Part shown: positions 15,842 through 24,600 of the stretch, piece after piece
How the letters are laid out: each line of letters opens with the position of its first letter
Numbering within the stretch: position 1 is the stretch's first letter
Assembly (NCBI GenBank): GCA_023151115.1
Contig: JAKLJP010000003.1
Span: 62,001 to 126,000 of the forward strand
Length of the DNA: 64,000 nucleotides
Direction: 5' to 3'
Source of the DNA: Anaerolineae bacterium
GTDB taxonomy: Bacteria > Chloroflexota > Anaerolineae > 4572-78 > J111
Position numbers and translations under genes: made by a program
The notes under the pieces: model-generated
Seen by the model: only the letters and a program-made list of their open reading frames with translations
Told to the model about the DNA's origin: nothing
The model's database searches: none

Positions 15842-18434
15842 TATCTATTTCCCCCATTTCTAAGGTTTCCACCCGAACCGGGTAAGCCTTGGCGCTTGGG
15901 TTCAGGGCAGGAAAGAGCGTGGAACTGCTCACTCGGTTGAAGCTGATAAAGGCTGTCCCCTCCGGCAGCGAACCATCCCTGGCCTGGACAAGATACTCGG
16001 CGCTGCCGTAAGGCGAGATGACTTTGGCCAGCCGGCCATCGCTGATGCCCAGGCGACTGGCGTCAGCCGGGTTGAGGTGCAGAATTTCTTCCTGTTTGAC
16101 CAGATTCATACCATCTACCTGTTCGGTCAGGCAAACGCCGCGATAGTAGAGTAGATTACGCTCGGTGAGCAGGGTCAGGGGGAAGGCGTCGCTGGTGCAG
16201 GGCGGGTTTCCTTCCAGGTTGAAAAGACTGGGCTGGACCGGCGAAACTGGCTCAAAACGCCGGATATGGCCGGTCAGATGTAATTTGTCATAGTTGGCCC
16301 CGGCATAGGCCGACACAACCGCCGCAATTTCGGCCATGACCGCTGCCGCTGCCGGGTAAAACCACCCAGCTCCCATGCGCTGGGCCACATTGCTCACACT
16401 AACCCAACCCGGCTGAGCTAATTTGAACGGCGGAATAGCCTGATGCAGCCGTTGCACCCGGCCTTCCAGGTTGGTCAGTGTGCCATCCTGCTCGGCGAAG
16501 GTGGCGGCGGGCAGTACCACGTGGGCATACTGCATCGCTTCGGTCTCGACAATATCCTGTACCAGCAAAAATTCCAGATTGGCCAGCTCCGGCAGCGGCG
16601 GGACCTCGCCGGCCAGCCAGAGAGCCTTGATCTGGCCTTGTTTGATCCCTTGCACAATCCCTTCATAGCTTAAACCTGGCCGGTCGCTCAGCTTGACATG
16701 CCAATGGGTCTCAAAGACGCCCCGCGCTTCCGGGTCGGCTACCGAAGCATAGCCCGGCAGCAGGGCCGGATGGACGCCCATATCGTGGCTGCCAACAAAG
16801 TTGCCCTCACCGGCTACGCCGATCACACCCGCGCCGAGAGCCAGGGCCAGGCTGCGAATGGCCTTGATGGTCTCTACGGCGGTCGGGTAATGAGTCACAC
16901 CGGAGCCATAAATGATGATGGTGCACCCCACCCGCTGCTCGGTCAATAATTGAACCGCTTTTAATACCTCTATGGGAACTACCCCGGTGCGAACAGTCAC
17001 CTGCTGCAAATCCAACGAATTGAACGTTGAACGTTGAACATTCAACGCTTTCATCATCCAGGCCAACAGCAGATGATCCGTCCCGGCTTTGGGTTGCAGC
17101 CAGACTTCGGCTTTTTTAGCCAGTTCGGTCTGGCGGGTGTCAAAAGTTAACAGCGCAGCGCCCCGGCTCAAGGCGTGGCGAATTTCCAGGTCTAAAATGG
17201 GATGAGACTCTTTAAGGTTCGCCCCAATCACCACAATGCAATCGGCCTCGCGTACCTCGTGGATGGCCGGGCCATCAATATCCCGCAGCGTATGGGCCAA
17301 TTCCAGAGCATTGGCCCCATCGGGGAAACCGGCGGCCAGAGCAATGTTGTGGCTGCCCATCACCGCCCGGGTAAATTTTTGCAGCAGATAATTCTCCTCA
17401 TTGGTTGCCGCTGCTGAAGCTACCGCCGCAAATGAATCACCCCGATAAGAACCGAGGCGTTCGGCCACCACGGCCAGGGCCTCTTCCCAGGAGGTCTCAA
17501 CCAGCCGGCCGTTGCGCCGGACCAGAGGCGCTTTCAAGCGGGTGGGATGATGAACCACATCTACCACTCCAAAACGGCCACGGGCACAAAGCTGGCCCTC
17601 ATTCGTCGGGCCATCGGCCAGGCCCACCGTACGAATCAGTTTGTTATTTTTGACCTGGGCCTGCACCGCGCAGCCCACCGAGCAGTAGGGGCAAATGCTG
17701 GAGACGGTCGCGCTGGGAACGCCTTCCCACTTGGCCCGCTTATCGGCCAGCGCCCCGGTGGGGCAAACATCTACGCACGAGCCGCAAAATTCGCAGTTGG
17801 TATCCAGGTGAGGGCGGCCAAAAGCCGTCCCCACAATCGTATGCTGCCCACGATTGACAAAAGCCAACGCACCCACATGGCGCACTTCCTGGCAGACACG
17901 GACGCAGCGCCCACACAAAATACACAGGTTGTAATCTCGATCAAAAAAAGGGTCATCCTGCTCTACCGGCAGGCCGCGATAGCTGATGGGGTAAGGCAGG
18001 TCGCGCACTTCAAGGTAATCCACCAGTTTTTGCAGGTCGCACGTGCCGTTAGAGGGGCAGTACTGACAGCCGGTCGTCACCACCGCCTTGCGAATGGTGC
18101 CGCAGTGGAACAAACCGCAGTCAACCTTGCAGACCAGGCAGGTGTAGGGATGCTCTGACAGAATCAAAGCCAAAATTTCGCGCCGTAAATTTTGCACCGC
18201 TTCGGTTTCGGTGCGGACGACCATACCTTCGGCCACCGGCACCGTGCAGGCCGAGGGATAACCGCGCATCTGCTCAACCTCGACCACGCACATGCGGCAC
18301 GCGCCCGCCGGTCGAAGTTGGGGTAAATAACACAAGGTGGGGATATAGATACCGCGAGCCTGGGCTGCTTGTAGCACCGTCATCCCCGGTTCAGCCTTGA
18401 CCTCAAGCCCGTTGATGGTGAGTGAGATAGACAT
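15825..18434 (-). CDS. NuoG-like Fe-S/molybdopterin-fold subunit without catalytic Cys/Sec
   Basis: 869 residues. [2Fe-2S] ligands Cys35, 46, 49, 63; His95-Cys99-Cys102-Cys106 cluster with an unusual insert carrying Cys111, 123, 126 and 132; two [4Fe-4S] ferredoxin motifs (Cys171-181 and Cys214-224); then the [4Fe-4S] of a molybdopterin-type domain (Cys248, 251, 255, 283). The rest resembles formate dehydrogenase alpha, but where such enzymes have the metal-ligating Cys or Sec the sequence reads SHNIALAAGFPDG (361-373), with neither. It is therefore probably a structural or electron-wire subunit like NuoG, not a formate dehydrogenase. A short tandem-word repeat is read through in frame at about 463-474. 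Partners: the NuoF- and NuoE-like genes upstream and Nfn downstream. Confidence 0.85.
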   Translation of the reverse strand: MSISLTINGLEVKAEPGMTVLQAAQARGIYIPTLCYLPQLRPAGACRMCVVEVEQMRGYPSACTVPVAEGMVVRTETEAVQNLRREILALILSEHPYTCLVCKVDCGLFHCGTIRKAVVTTGCQYCPSNGTCDLQKLVDYLEVRDLPYPISYRGLPVEQDDPFFDRDYNLCILCGRCVRVCQEVRHVGALAFVNRGQHTIVGTAFGRPHLDTNCEFCGSCVDVCPTGALADKRAKWEGVPSATVSSICPYCSVGCAVQAQVKNNKLIRTVGLADGPTNEGQLCARGRFGVVDVVHHPTRLKAPLVRRNGRLVETSWEEALAVVAERLGSYRGDSFAAVASAAATNEENYLLQKFTRAVMGSHNIALAAGFPDGANALELAHTLRDIDGPAIHEVREADCIVVIGANLKESHPILDLEIRHALSRGAALLTFDTRQTELAKKAEVWLQPKAGTDHLLLAWMMKALNVQRSTFNSLDLQQVTVRTGVVPIEVLKAVQLLTEQRVGCTIIIYGSGVTHYPTAVETIKAIRSLALALGAGVIGVAGEGNFVGSHDMGVHPALLPGYASVADPEARGVFETHWHVKLSDRPGLSYEGIVQGIKQGQIKALWLAGEVPPLPELANLEFLLVQDIVETEAMQYAHVVLPAATFAEQDGTLTNLEGRVQRLHQAIPPFKLAQPGWVSVSNVAQRMGAGWFYPAAAAVMAEIAAVVSAYAGANYDKLHLTGHIRRFEPVSPVQPSLFNLEGNPPCTSDAFPLTLLTERNLLYYRGVCLTEQVDGMNLVKQEEILHLNPADASRLGISDGRLAKVISPYGSAEYLVQARDGSLPEGTAFISFNRVSSSTLFPALNPSAKAYPVRVETLEMGEIDNDNDK
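17012..17047. repeat. Tandem-word repeat (GAACGTT type) inside the NuoG-like gene
   Basis: The word TTGAACG occurs in tandem and then inverted (TTCAACG). It is translated in frame as part of NVQRSTFNSLD and lies on the protein surface-like linker between conserved blocks. Confidence 0.7.
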
Positions 18435-18450
18435 GTTTCCTCCCCTGGTC

Positions 18451-20289
18451 TCAATTCACCACGATGGCGTGGTAATTGCAGCTATCGTAACATGCGCCGC
18501 AGCGGATACAGAGGTTGGGGTCAATGGTGTGCGGTTCCTTTTTGTTGCCGCTGATGGCGTTGACCGGACATATGCGGGCGCACAAAGTGCAGCCGTTGCA
18601 CTCATCGGTAATCCGGTAGGTAATCAAAGCCGGGCAGACCGCCGCCGGACAGCGATGCTCGACAATATGGGCCAGATATTCGTCGCGGAAATAACGCAGC
18701 GTGGTCAGCACCGGGTTGGGCGCGGTCTGGCCCAGGCCACACAACGAGCCGTCTTTGACCACATGGGCCAGGGTTTCCAGCCGGTCCAAATCATCCAGCG
18801 TGCCTTGCCCGGCTTTGATTCGCTCCAAAATTTCCAGCATGCGGCTGATTCCCACCCGGCAGGGTGGACATTTGCCGCACGATTCGGCCTGGGTGAAAGA
18901 TAGAAAATAGGAAGCGATGTCAACCGCGCAGTTGCGCTCGTCCATCACCACCATGCCGCCTGAACCCATGATTGAACCGGCGGCTTGCAGCGACTCGTAA
19001 TCTACGGGTATATCCAGCATGCTGGCCGGGATACAACCGCCCGACGGCCCGCCGGTCTGCACCATTTTGAATTGGTGGCCCTCGTGAATCCCGCCGCCGA
19101 TGTCAAAAATAAGCTCGCGCAGGGTGGTCCCCAACGGCGCCTCGACCAGGCCGGTGTTATTGACCTTGCCGGTCAGGGCAAACGTTTTGGTGCCTTTGCT
19201 TCTTTCCGTGCCAATCGAGGCATACCATGCCCAGCCGCAGCGGATAATCAGCGGGACTGTAGCCAACGTTTCCACATTGTTGAGCGTGGTGGGCTGGTCC
19301 CACAAACCCTTCTGGGCCGGGAAGGGGGGGCGGGGCCGGGGCATACCGCGCTGGCCTTCGATGGATTGCATCAGGGCCGTTTCCTCGCCGCAGACAAACG
19401 CGCCCGCGCCCAAGCGAATGTCAATATCAAAACTGAAGCCGCTCTCAAAAATATTCTTGCCCAACAAGCCGCGCTCGCGGGCGGCCTCGATGCCCCGGCG
19501 AATACGCTCCACCGCCAGCGGATACTCCGCCCGGACATAAATGAACCCTTGCTCCGCGCCGACAGCGTACCCGGCAATAGCCAGCCCTTCCAGAACCGCG
19601 TGGGGGTCGCCTTCCAGCAGCGAGCGATTCATGAACGCGCCAGGGTCGCCCTCATCGGCATTGCAGATAACATATTTGGGCCGGTTAGGCGACTGGCGGG
19701 CCAAAGCCCATTTGCGGCCGGCGGGAAAGCCGGCGCCGCCGCGTCCACGCAGCCCGGCCTTGATAACCGTGTCAATCACTTCCTCCGGGGTCAGTTCGGT
19801 CAGGGCCAGACGCAGCGCCCGGTAGCCCTCCCGGTCCAGATAATGGTCAATGTTTTCGGGGTCAATCAGGCCGCAGTTGTGGAGCACCACCCGCTGCTGC
19901 TTGCCGTAAAAACTCATCTCGTGCCAGCTTGCGGCGATAGTGTCGGTGGCCGGGTCGCGGTACAGCAGCCGCTCGACTCGCCGCCCGCCCAACACATGCT
20001 CTTCGACAATCGTCTGGACATCGCGCGGCTTGACCCGGATGTAAAAAATTTCGCCCGGATGGACAACCATAATCGGGCCTTGCTCGCAAAAGCCAAAACA
20101 GCCGGTGCGCCGCACCTCAACCTGGCCGGCCAGACCATGCCTGTCTAGCGCCTCGGTGAGGGCCTGGCGCAGTTCGGCGCTGGCCGATGACATACAGCCT
20201 GTCCCCATACACACTGCAATCCAGGGGCGTTCTTTAGGCTGAACTTGTGACTCAAGGCGTGGCAGGACCAAATCTATTTGCTGGCTCAT
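18451..20289 (-). CDS. NuoF/HydB/HndC-like NADH- and FMN-binding subunit
   Basis: 612 residues. An N-terminal thioredoxin-like [2Fe-2S] domain (Cys27, 32, 64, 68) precedes the NuoF core with the glycine-rich nucleotide site GRGGAGFPAGRKW (about 188-200), the acidic NADEGDPGAF and the N3 cluster motif ESCGKCPPCRVG. The last 55 residues hold two [4Fe-4S] ferredoxin motifs (CNGCTLCARICP and CIRCGACYDSCN). This N- plus C-terminal extended layout is that of the B subunit of electron-bifurcating hydrogenases and formate dehydrogenases, not of plain complex I NuoF. It overlaps the NuoE-like gene by four bases. Confidence 0.92.
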   Translation of the reverse strand: MSQQIDLVLPRLESQVQPKERPWIAVCMGTGCMSSASAELRQALTEALDRHGLAGQVEVRRTGCFGFCEQGPIMVVHPGEIFYIRVKPRDVQTIVEEHVLGGRRVERLLYRDPATDTIAASWHEMSFYGKQQRVVLHNCGLIDPENIDHYLDREGYRALRLALTELTPEEVIDTVIKAGLRGRGGAGFPAGRKWALARQSPNRPKYVICNADEGDPGAFMNRSLLEGDPHAVLEGLAIAGYAVGAEQGFIYVRAEYPLAVERIRRGIEAARERGLLGKNIFESGFSFDIDIRLGAGAFVCGEETALMQSIEGQRGMPRPRPPFPAQKGLWDQPTTLNNVETLATVPLIIRCGWAWYASIGTERSKGTKTFALTGKVNNTGLVEAPLGTTLRELIFDIGGGIHEGHQFKMVQTGGPSGGCIPASMLDIPVDYESLQAAGSIMGSGGMVVMDERNCAVDIASYFLSFTQAESCGKCPPCRVGISRMLEILERIKAGQGTLDDLDRLETLAHVVKDGSLCGLGQTAPNPVLTTLRYFRDEYLAHIVEHRCPAAVCPALITYRITDECNGCTLCARICPVNAISGNKKEPHTIDPNLCIRCGACYDSCNYHAIVVN

Positions 20290-20762
20290 CGCTGCGCCTC
20301 CCCCTTTTTGCCATTGTATTGACTTAATAATTTTTGGGCTTTGGTTGAGGTTGACCGGCCATGCACATCTTTATCTACCACCACCACCGGAGCCAAGGCG
20401 CAGCAGCCAAAGCAGGCCACCCGTTCCAGGCTGAAATGACCATCGGGGGTAGTTTCCCCGGCTTTAATTTTGAGCTGGCGCTCGATCAGCTCCAGGATCC
20501 GGCCGCTGCCGCGCACATGGCAGGCGGTGCCTAAACAAACCTTGACGGTATGCCGGCCTGGCTTGGTAAACCGGAATTGAGAATAAAAAGAAGCGACGCC
20601 AAAGATTTCCCCTGGCGCCACCTGAGTAAAGCTGCTAATTTGGTCTACCACCGCCGGCGAGATATAGCCATACTGTTCCTGTACCTCTTGCAGGATAGGA
20701 ATGAGAAAACCACGATCTTCCCGAGGGTAGCGAATTAAAATATGTTCAATCTGCTCGGCCAT
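20286..20762 (-). CDS. NuoE/HydC-like [2Fe-2S] subunit
   Basis: 158 residues with a helical N-terminus and a thioredoxin-fold [2Fe-2S] domain; ligands are Cys76, Cys81, Cys117 and Cys121 (VCLGTACHVRG and ACFGCCALAP). First gene of the five-gene electron-transfer operon (E, F, G-like, nfnA, nfnB). The ATG follows a GAGG ribosome site. Normal length for the family. Confidence 0.93.
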   Translation of the reverse strand: MAEQIEHILIRYPREDRGFLIPILQEVQEQYGYISPAVVDQISSFTQVAPGEIFGVASFYSQFRFTKPGRHTVKVCLGTACHVRGSGRILELIERQLKIKAGETTPDGHFSLERVACFGCCALAPVVVVDKDVHGRSTSTKAQKLLSQYNGKKGEAQR

Positions 20763-20811
20763 GACAACCTCGTATTCGGCTTCGAAGAGAGTGTGATTTA
20801 TTTGGTTAGCT

Positions 20812-20925
20812 GTAACTACTCAGTCATGTCATTTCGACCGAAGGGAGAAATCTCCGAGGCCGATGTATCGCTGTAGAGATTTCTCGGCCTATGGCCTCGA
20901 AATGACATGAGGGCTGAGCAGTTAC
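20812..20925. repeat. Palindromic element, family A, full 114-bp copy
   Basis: Ends GTAACTACTCAG and CTGAGCAGTTAC; inside these, CATGTCATTTCGACCGAAGG on the left pairs with CCTCGAAATGACATG on the right. The same size and ends occur at 56142-56255. It carries no gene and lies in the leader of the NuoE-like gene. A MITE-like, non-autonomous mobile element is the simplest reading. Confidence 0.85.
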
Positions 20926-21004
20926 GATTAGCTAAAATTTCTGCTGAGATTAACTGTAAGGGGGGCTTTTAAATAAAAGGCTTATTTTCCCCCTATTTGA
21001 GTAG

Positions 21005-21062
21005 ATTATAAATGGAAAACAGCCAGGGGTAATAGTGATATGTGTCACTAATTCTTGTGACA
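21005..21062 (-). promoter_or_regulatory. Candidate CRP/FNR-family-controlled promoter for the NuoE-NfnB operon
   Basis: On the minus strand a TATAAT box (21005-21010) has no good -35. Upstream of it is the perfect palindrome TAGTGA-N6-TCACTA (21033-21050), centred about 43 bases before the likely start, the place where class II activators of the CRP/FNR family bind. A second, overlapping inverted repeat TGTCAC-N8-GTGACA spans 21043-21062. The leader would run about 235 bases through the element at 20812-20925. Confidence 0.5.
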
Positions 21063-21281
21063 AGTTTCACTTATTTTCAAAACCTCTCGGAGTTTGCAGT
21101 AACGACTTTAGTCGTTTCCGCCGGGTAAATTGGCGACTAATGAAGATTAGGTAAACAGGAACACAGAGTTTCACAGAGGCGGCACAGAGAAGCACAGAGA
21201 AATCTCGGTGAATCTCTGCGTCTTCTCAGTGTAAATTTTTACCCAACTATTTCTTGAGTTCCGTAAGTCACCATTACAGCC

Positions 21282-21374
21282 TCAGTAGATCCAAATTTGA
21301 GGAGCTAGCACGCCCACGTGCGGCTCCGCTCGGCACGTGGGCGTGCCTCACTCCTCGAAAATTGGATCCACTGA
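21282..21374. mobile_element. MITE-like element, family B, with 3-bp target duplication
   Basis: Terminal inverted repeats TCAGTAGATCCAAATTT and AAAATTGGATCCACTGA; the flanks are GCC on both sides. Inside is a strong hairpin around GCACGCCCACGTGC. A second copy with the same ends but a different interior lies at 54700-54793, flanked by GTT on both sides. No gene inside. Confidence 0.8.
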
Positions 21375-21694
21375 GCCTATCACTTAACCTTGACGAAGTG
21401 CCGGCTCTTGAGGGGACATTCGCCGGGTGAATACCGCTTTCCGACCTTAATTTCGGAAGAGGTGTGGCTGTAACACCAGTTCAAGCCCCGTTAGCGACTC
21501 CGCCCAAGATTTGGGTTGCCTCACCAATTGCCCGGACACAGTTTCCTCCTCTTCCGGGAGCATGGCCTGGGTTAAATCGTAGTTGCTGGCCACTATCAGA
21601 CCTATTATACTTTGCACGGATACAAACTGCGATTTTCTACACTGGCAAAAAGCTCAGTTTGTGCCTGCGGGCAGTATATATACTCAATCGCCTC

Positions 21695-24600
21695 TTAGCG
21701 GGAAGGTAAATTACTTGTATTGGCTTGTAATACTTCCACTCCAGCCGTCACTGGATCAACCTCTACTTCTGCCACCGTCTGATAGATATTATTATACGGT
21801 TCATGGTTGATTTCATGACTTTCTCGCACCCCGCCATAGTTGGTTAATAGATTGACCGAATCAACTTGGGCATAGATGCGGCTACCTATTATCAATGGTG
21901 TGGTAAAGTGGCTCCTCCGAGCAGAATAGTAGGTATCATTGATGGTCAGGGTCAGGGTTTCATCGGGATCGAGAGGCAGTGCTGCTCCAATTACACCCCA
22001 GACCAAACCCTGTGTACCCACATCATTCCAGCGTTGGTTAACATGAGTGGGCGGTGTAGCCGGATTGAGATAAACATCCACCCAAAAGGCGTCTACTACC
22101 GGGGTGTTACCAATATTTTTGATGGTCACGCTTACCCCATCACCTCCCACGTTGAGGTTGTCTACCACCAAATCGAACCCCGCGACAGACCTGCTGAAGA
22201 TAATTGGCAAGTAGAGGGACTGAGTCGTGGGTGCGAGAGCTTCGTTATCATGGTTTACCACTGCTACATTGACCGGCGTCTGATGGTGATATAACGGATC
22301 GGTGCTGCTGGTGGTCGGGTTAGTCTGGATGGTATAGGCAATATTGCCGTCTGAATCTAGATCATCCACACCCGTCACAGTTATAGTCTGTAGTGTATGC
22401 CAGTTGAGTGGAGTAAAGATCAGGTTGGCTGGACTGGCTGTGCCTTCCGTACTATCGGAACTGACAACGGGTATAGTTACGTCAGCGAGTGGCTGGCTGG
22501 TCAGGCGGATATTGAATGTTGCTGTTGCACCACTTTCATGGGTATCACCACTGATAGTTGAAACCATAAAACCAGCAGTATCGTCGTCGAGATTGGTGAG
22601 GTTAACATCGTCAGGATTGAGGTTGTTGTAGGTACTATCATTGCTAATGGCCGGATTGATAATAACTGTGTAGGGTGTATCTCCGTCGTCTACATCATCA
22701 TTCACTCCGGTTATCGTCACAGTCTGCGGGCTGTTCCAATTCAATGGGGTAAAGGTTAATGAAGTAGGATTGGCTATACCTTCGGTCAGATCAGCACTGG
22801 CTAGCGTAACGGTTACTGGGGCGGTTGGTTCAGTGTTAAGAACCATGCCGAAGGCGGCTGTTCCACCTGCTTCTGTGGTGGTTAGGCCAGTACTCGAAGC
22901 AACGGTGATGCCCGGTATATCATTGTCGTTGACGCTCACACTAACCTCAACTACGGTCTGCCCATTGTAATTCGCATCTGAACTGCTAACAGTGGAATGT
23001 ATTATACAATTTTGTGGTCCATCAAATATGAGATCATCCACTGCGGTAACAGTAATCGTAACCCCGGTTTGCCAGTTGAGGCTGGTTAGGCTGGCTGATG
23101 CCGGCACAACACATTCGGTCAGATCATCGCTGCTGAGATTGATGGTTACGGTGGCTGTCGGCTCACTGGTTAGCCGGATGTTGAAGATGGCGCTGTTATT
23201 TGGCTCACTCACAGTCAGGCTGGTTGGACTAACCGTGATCCCGGCGCTATCGTTATCTACAATTTCGAGGGTAGCAGTATACTGTGTGCCGATAACCGCG
23301 TTACTAAGGCTGGAAACCTGGAACGTGATATCTTCAATGTTCTCGTCCATGGCATCATCTATGATGGGCACGGATATGGTCTGGATGACTACACCTGGGT
23401 CAAAGTTAATGATTAAGGGGAAACCAGAATTGTCGTAATCTGAACCGTCACCGGCCGAGCCGCCGGTGATAGTTACTTGCACAGTAGAAGTAAAACTCGT
23501 ATCATCGCTACGCCTCAGGGTGACAACATTGCTGACGCCTGCGTCCTCGTTATCGTTATAAGGCACAGCTTGGTCAAATTGGATGAGTGGGACTATACCA
23601 ACCCCCTGTACAACAAAATCGTAGGGATTCTCGTCGGTATCGTCGTTCGCAATGGTAATAGTCGCTGTCCGCGTACCCACTGCTGTGGGGTCGAAACGGA
23701 GTTGAAAAGTGGTCGTCCCGTTAGGGTCAACAGGCGTAGTTGGACCAACGATCAGGCTAAAGTCACTTGCTGCCGGGCCGGTGATAGTTATCGGGGGCAA
23801 ACCAGTTAGATTCAAATCCGACAGACCTGTATTACTGATGGTAAAAGTATGGATAACTGCCCCATTAGCCACCAATACATCTCCAAAGTCGGTGTGGTCG
23901 GCAGTCGAGGGGCTGGCGTCGCCATCAGCAATGACCTGGCCATTACCTAATACAGCTATTTCAACTATAGGAGGCATCTCATCGTAACCCAGGTCAAAGC
24001 TATTACCCAGGGGTCGGGCCTGACCCTCAAAATCTGTCGCTATACCTGTATTAACGCCTCTATCAATAGCGACGCTGGCTGCAGTCAGGTGGTAATCATC
24101 CGTTGTCGGGTCGGTAAAGGCCGGGTTGCCGGTAATCGAGCCGGTTCCACCCCCAACCGTTCCGGTAGTGTTATTGGCATTGCCCCAAAAGAGATTGTAG
24201 TTCTGATTCACCGTGCCGCCCGCCCGCTGGATACCTGTGGTGTGGCTGACGATAATGGTATTGGTGATATTCACCGTCCCATTGGCAACATAGATGGCCG
24301 CGCCGTTTACCTGAGTTGGGCTAGCAATGGTAGCGTGCAAAATTTGCGTTTCACTGAGAGACCTGAGGTTGAGCGCCTCGCCATTACTAGTGGCCGCATT
24401 TCGAGCAAAAAGCGCATTGATTACTCGGGCTGCACCGCTAGTATGAAATACCCCACCCCCCTGCGCTGCTGTATTGCTAATAAGTTGTGTGCCAGTTAGC
24501 ACCAATGCTCCACCAACATACAACCCACCTCCATTTGAGGTGGCCGCCTGATTATTCTCAAAGCGGCCACCATTTAGTGTCGCTGCATTATTCACTCGCG

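Larger units (their letters stand above)
20926..21694. other. Gene-free stretch between the electron-transfer operon and the surface protein gene
   Basis: No coding region was recognised. It holds the candidate promoter and CRP-like site (21005-21062), a low-complexity segment at about 21156-21240 made of short CACAGAG words followed by their inverse (CTCTGCG), and the element at 21282-21374. The final 300 bases (21376-21694) contain nothing I can name. Confidence 0.6.

Noticed and set aside
15825..18434. Formate dehydrogenase alpha subunit
   Set aside because: No Cys or Sec, nor the usual following Arg and His, at the metal-ligand site; NuoG-like role is safer.
13452..20762. Bidirectional NAD-linked [NiFe] hydrogenase (HoxEFU) module belonging to hupSL
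   Set aside because: The hydrogenase is group 2a, which works without HoxEFU, and the module is a separate operon ending in nfnAB.
20812..20925. Intrinsic terminator or riboswitch of the NuoE operon
   Set aside because: The same 114-bp sequence occurs at unrelated places (56142-56255, 2461-2578), so it is a dispersed element.
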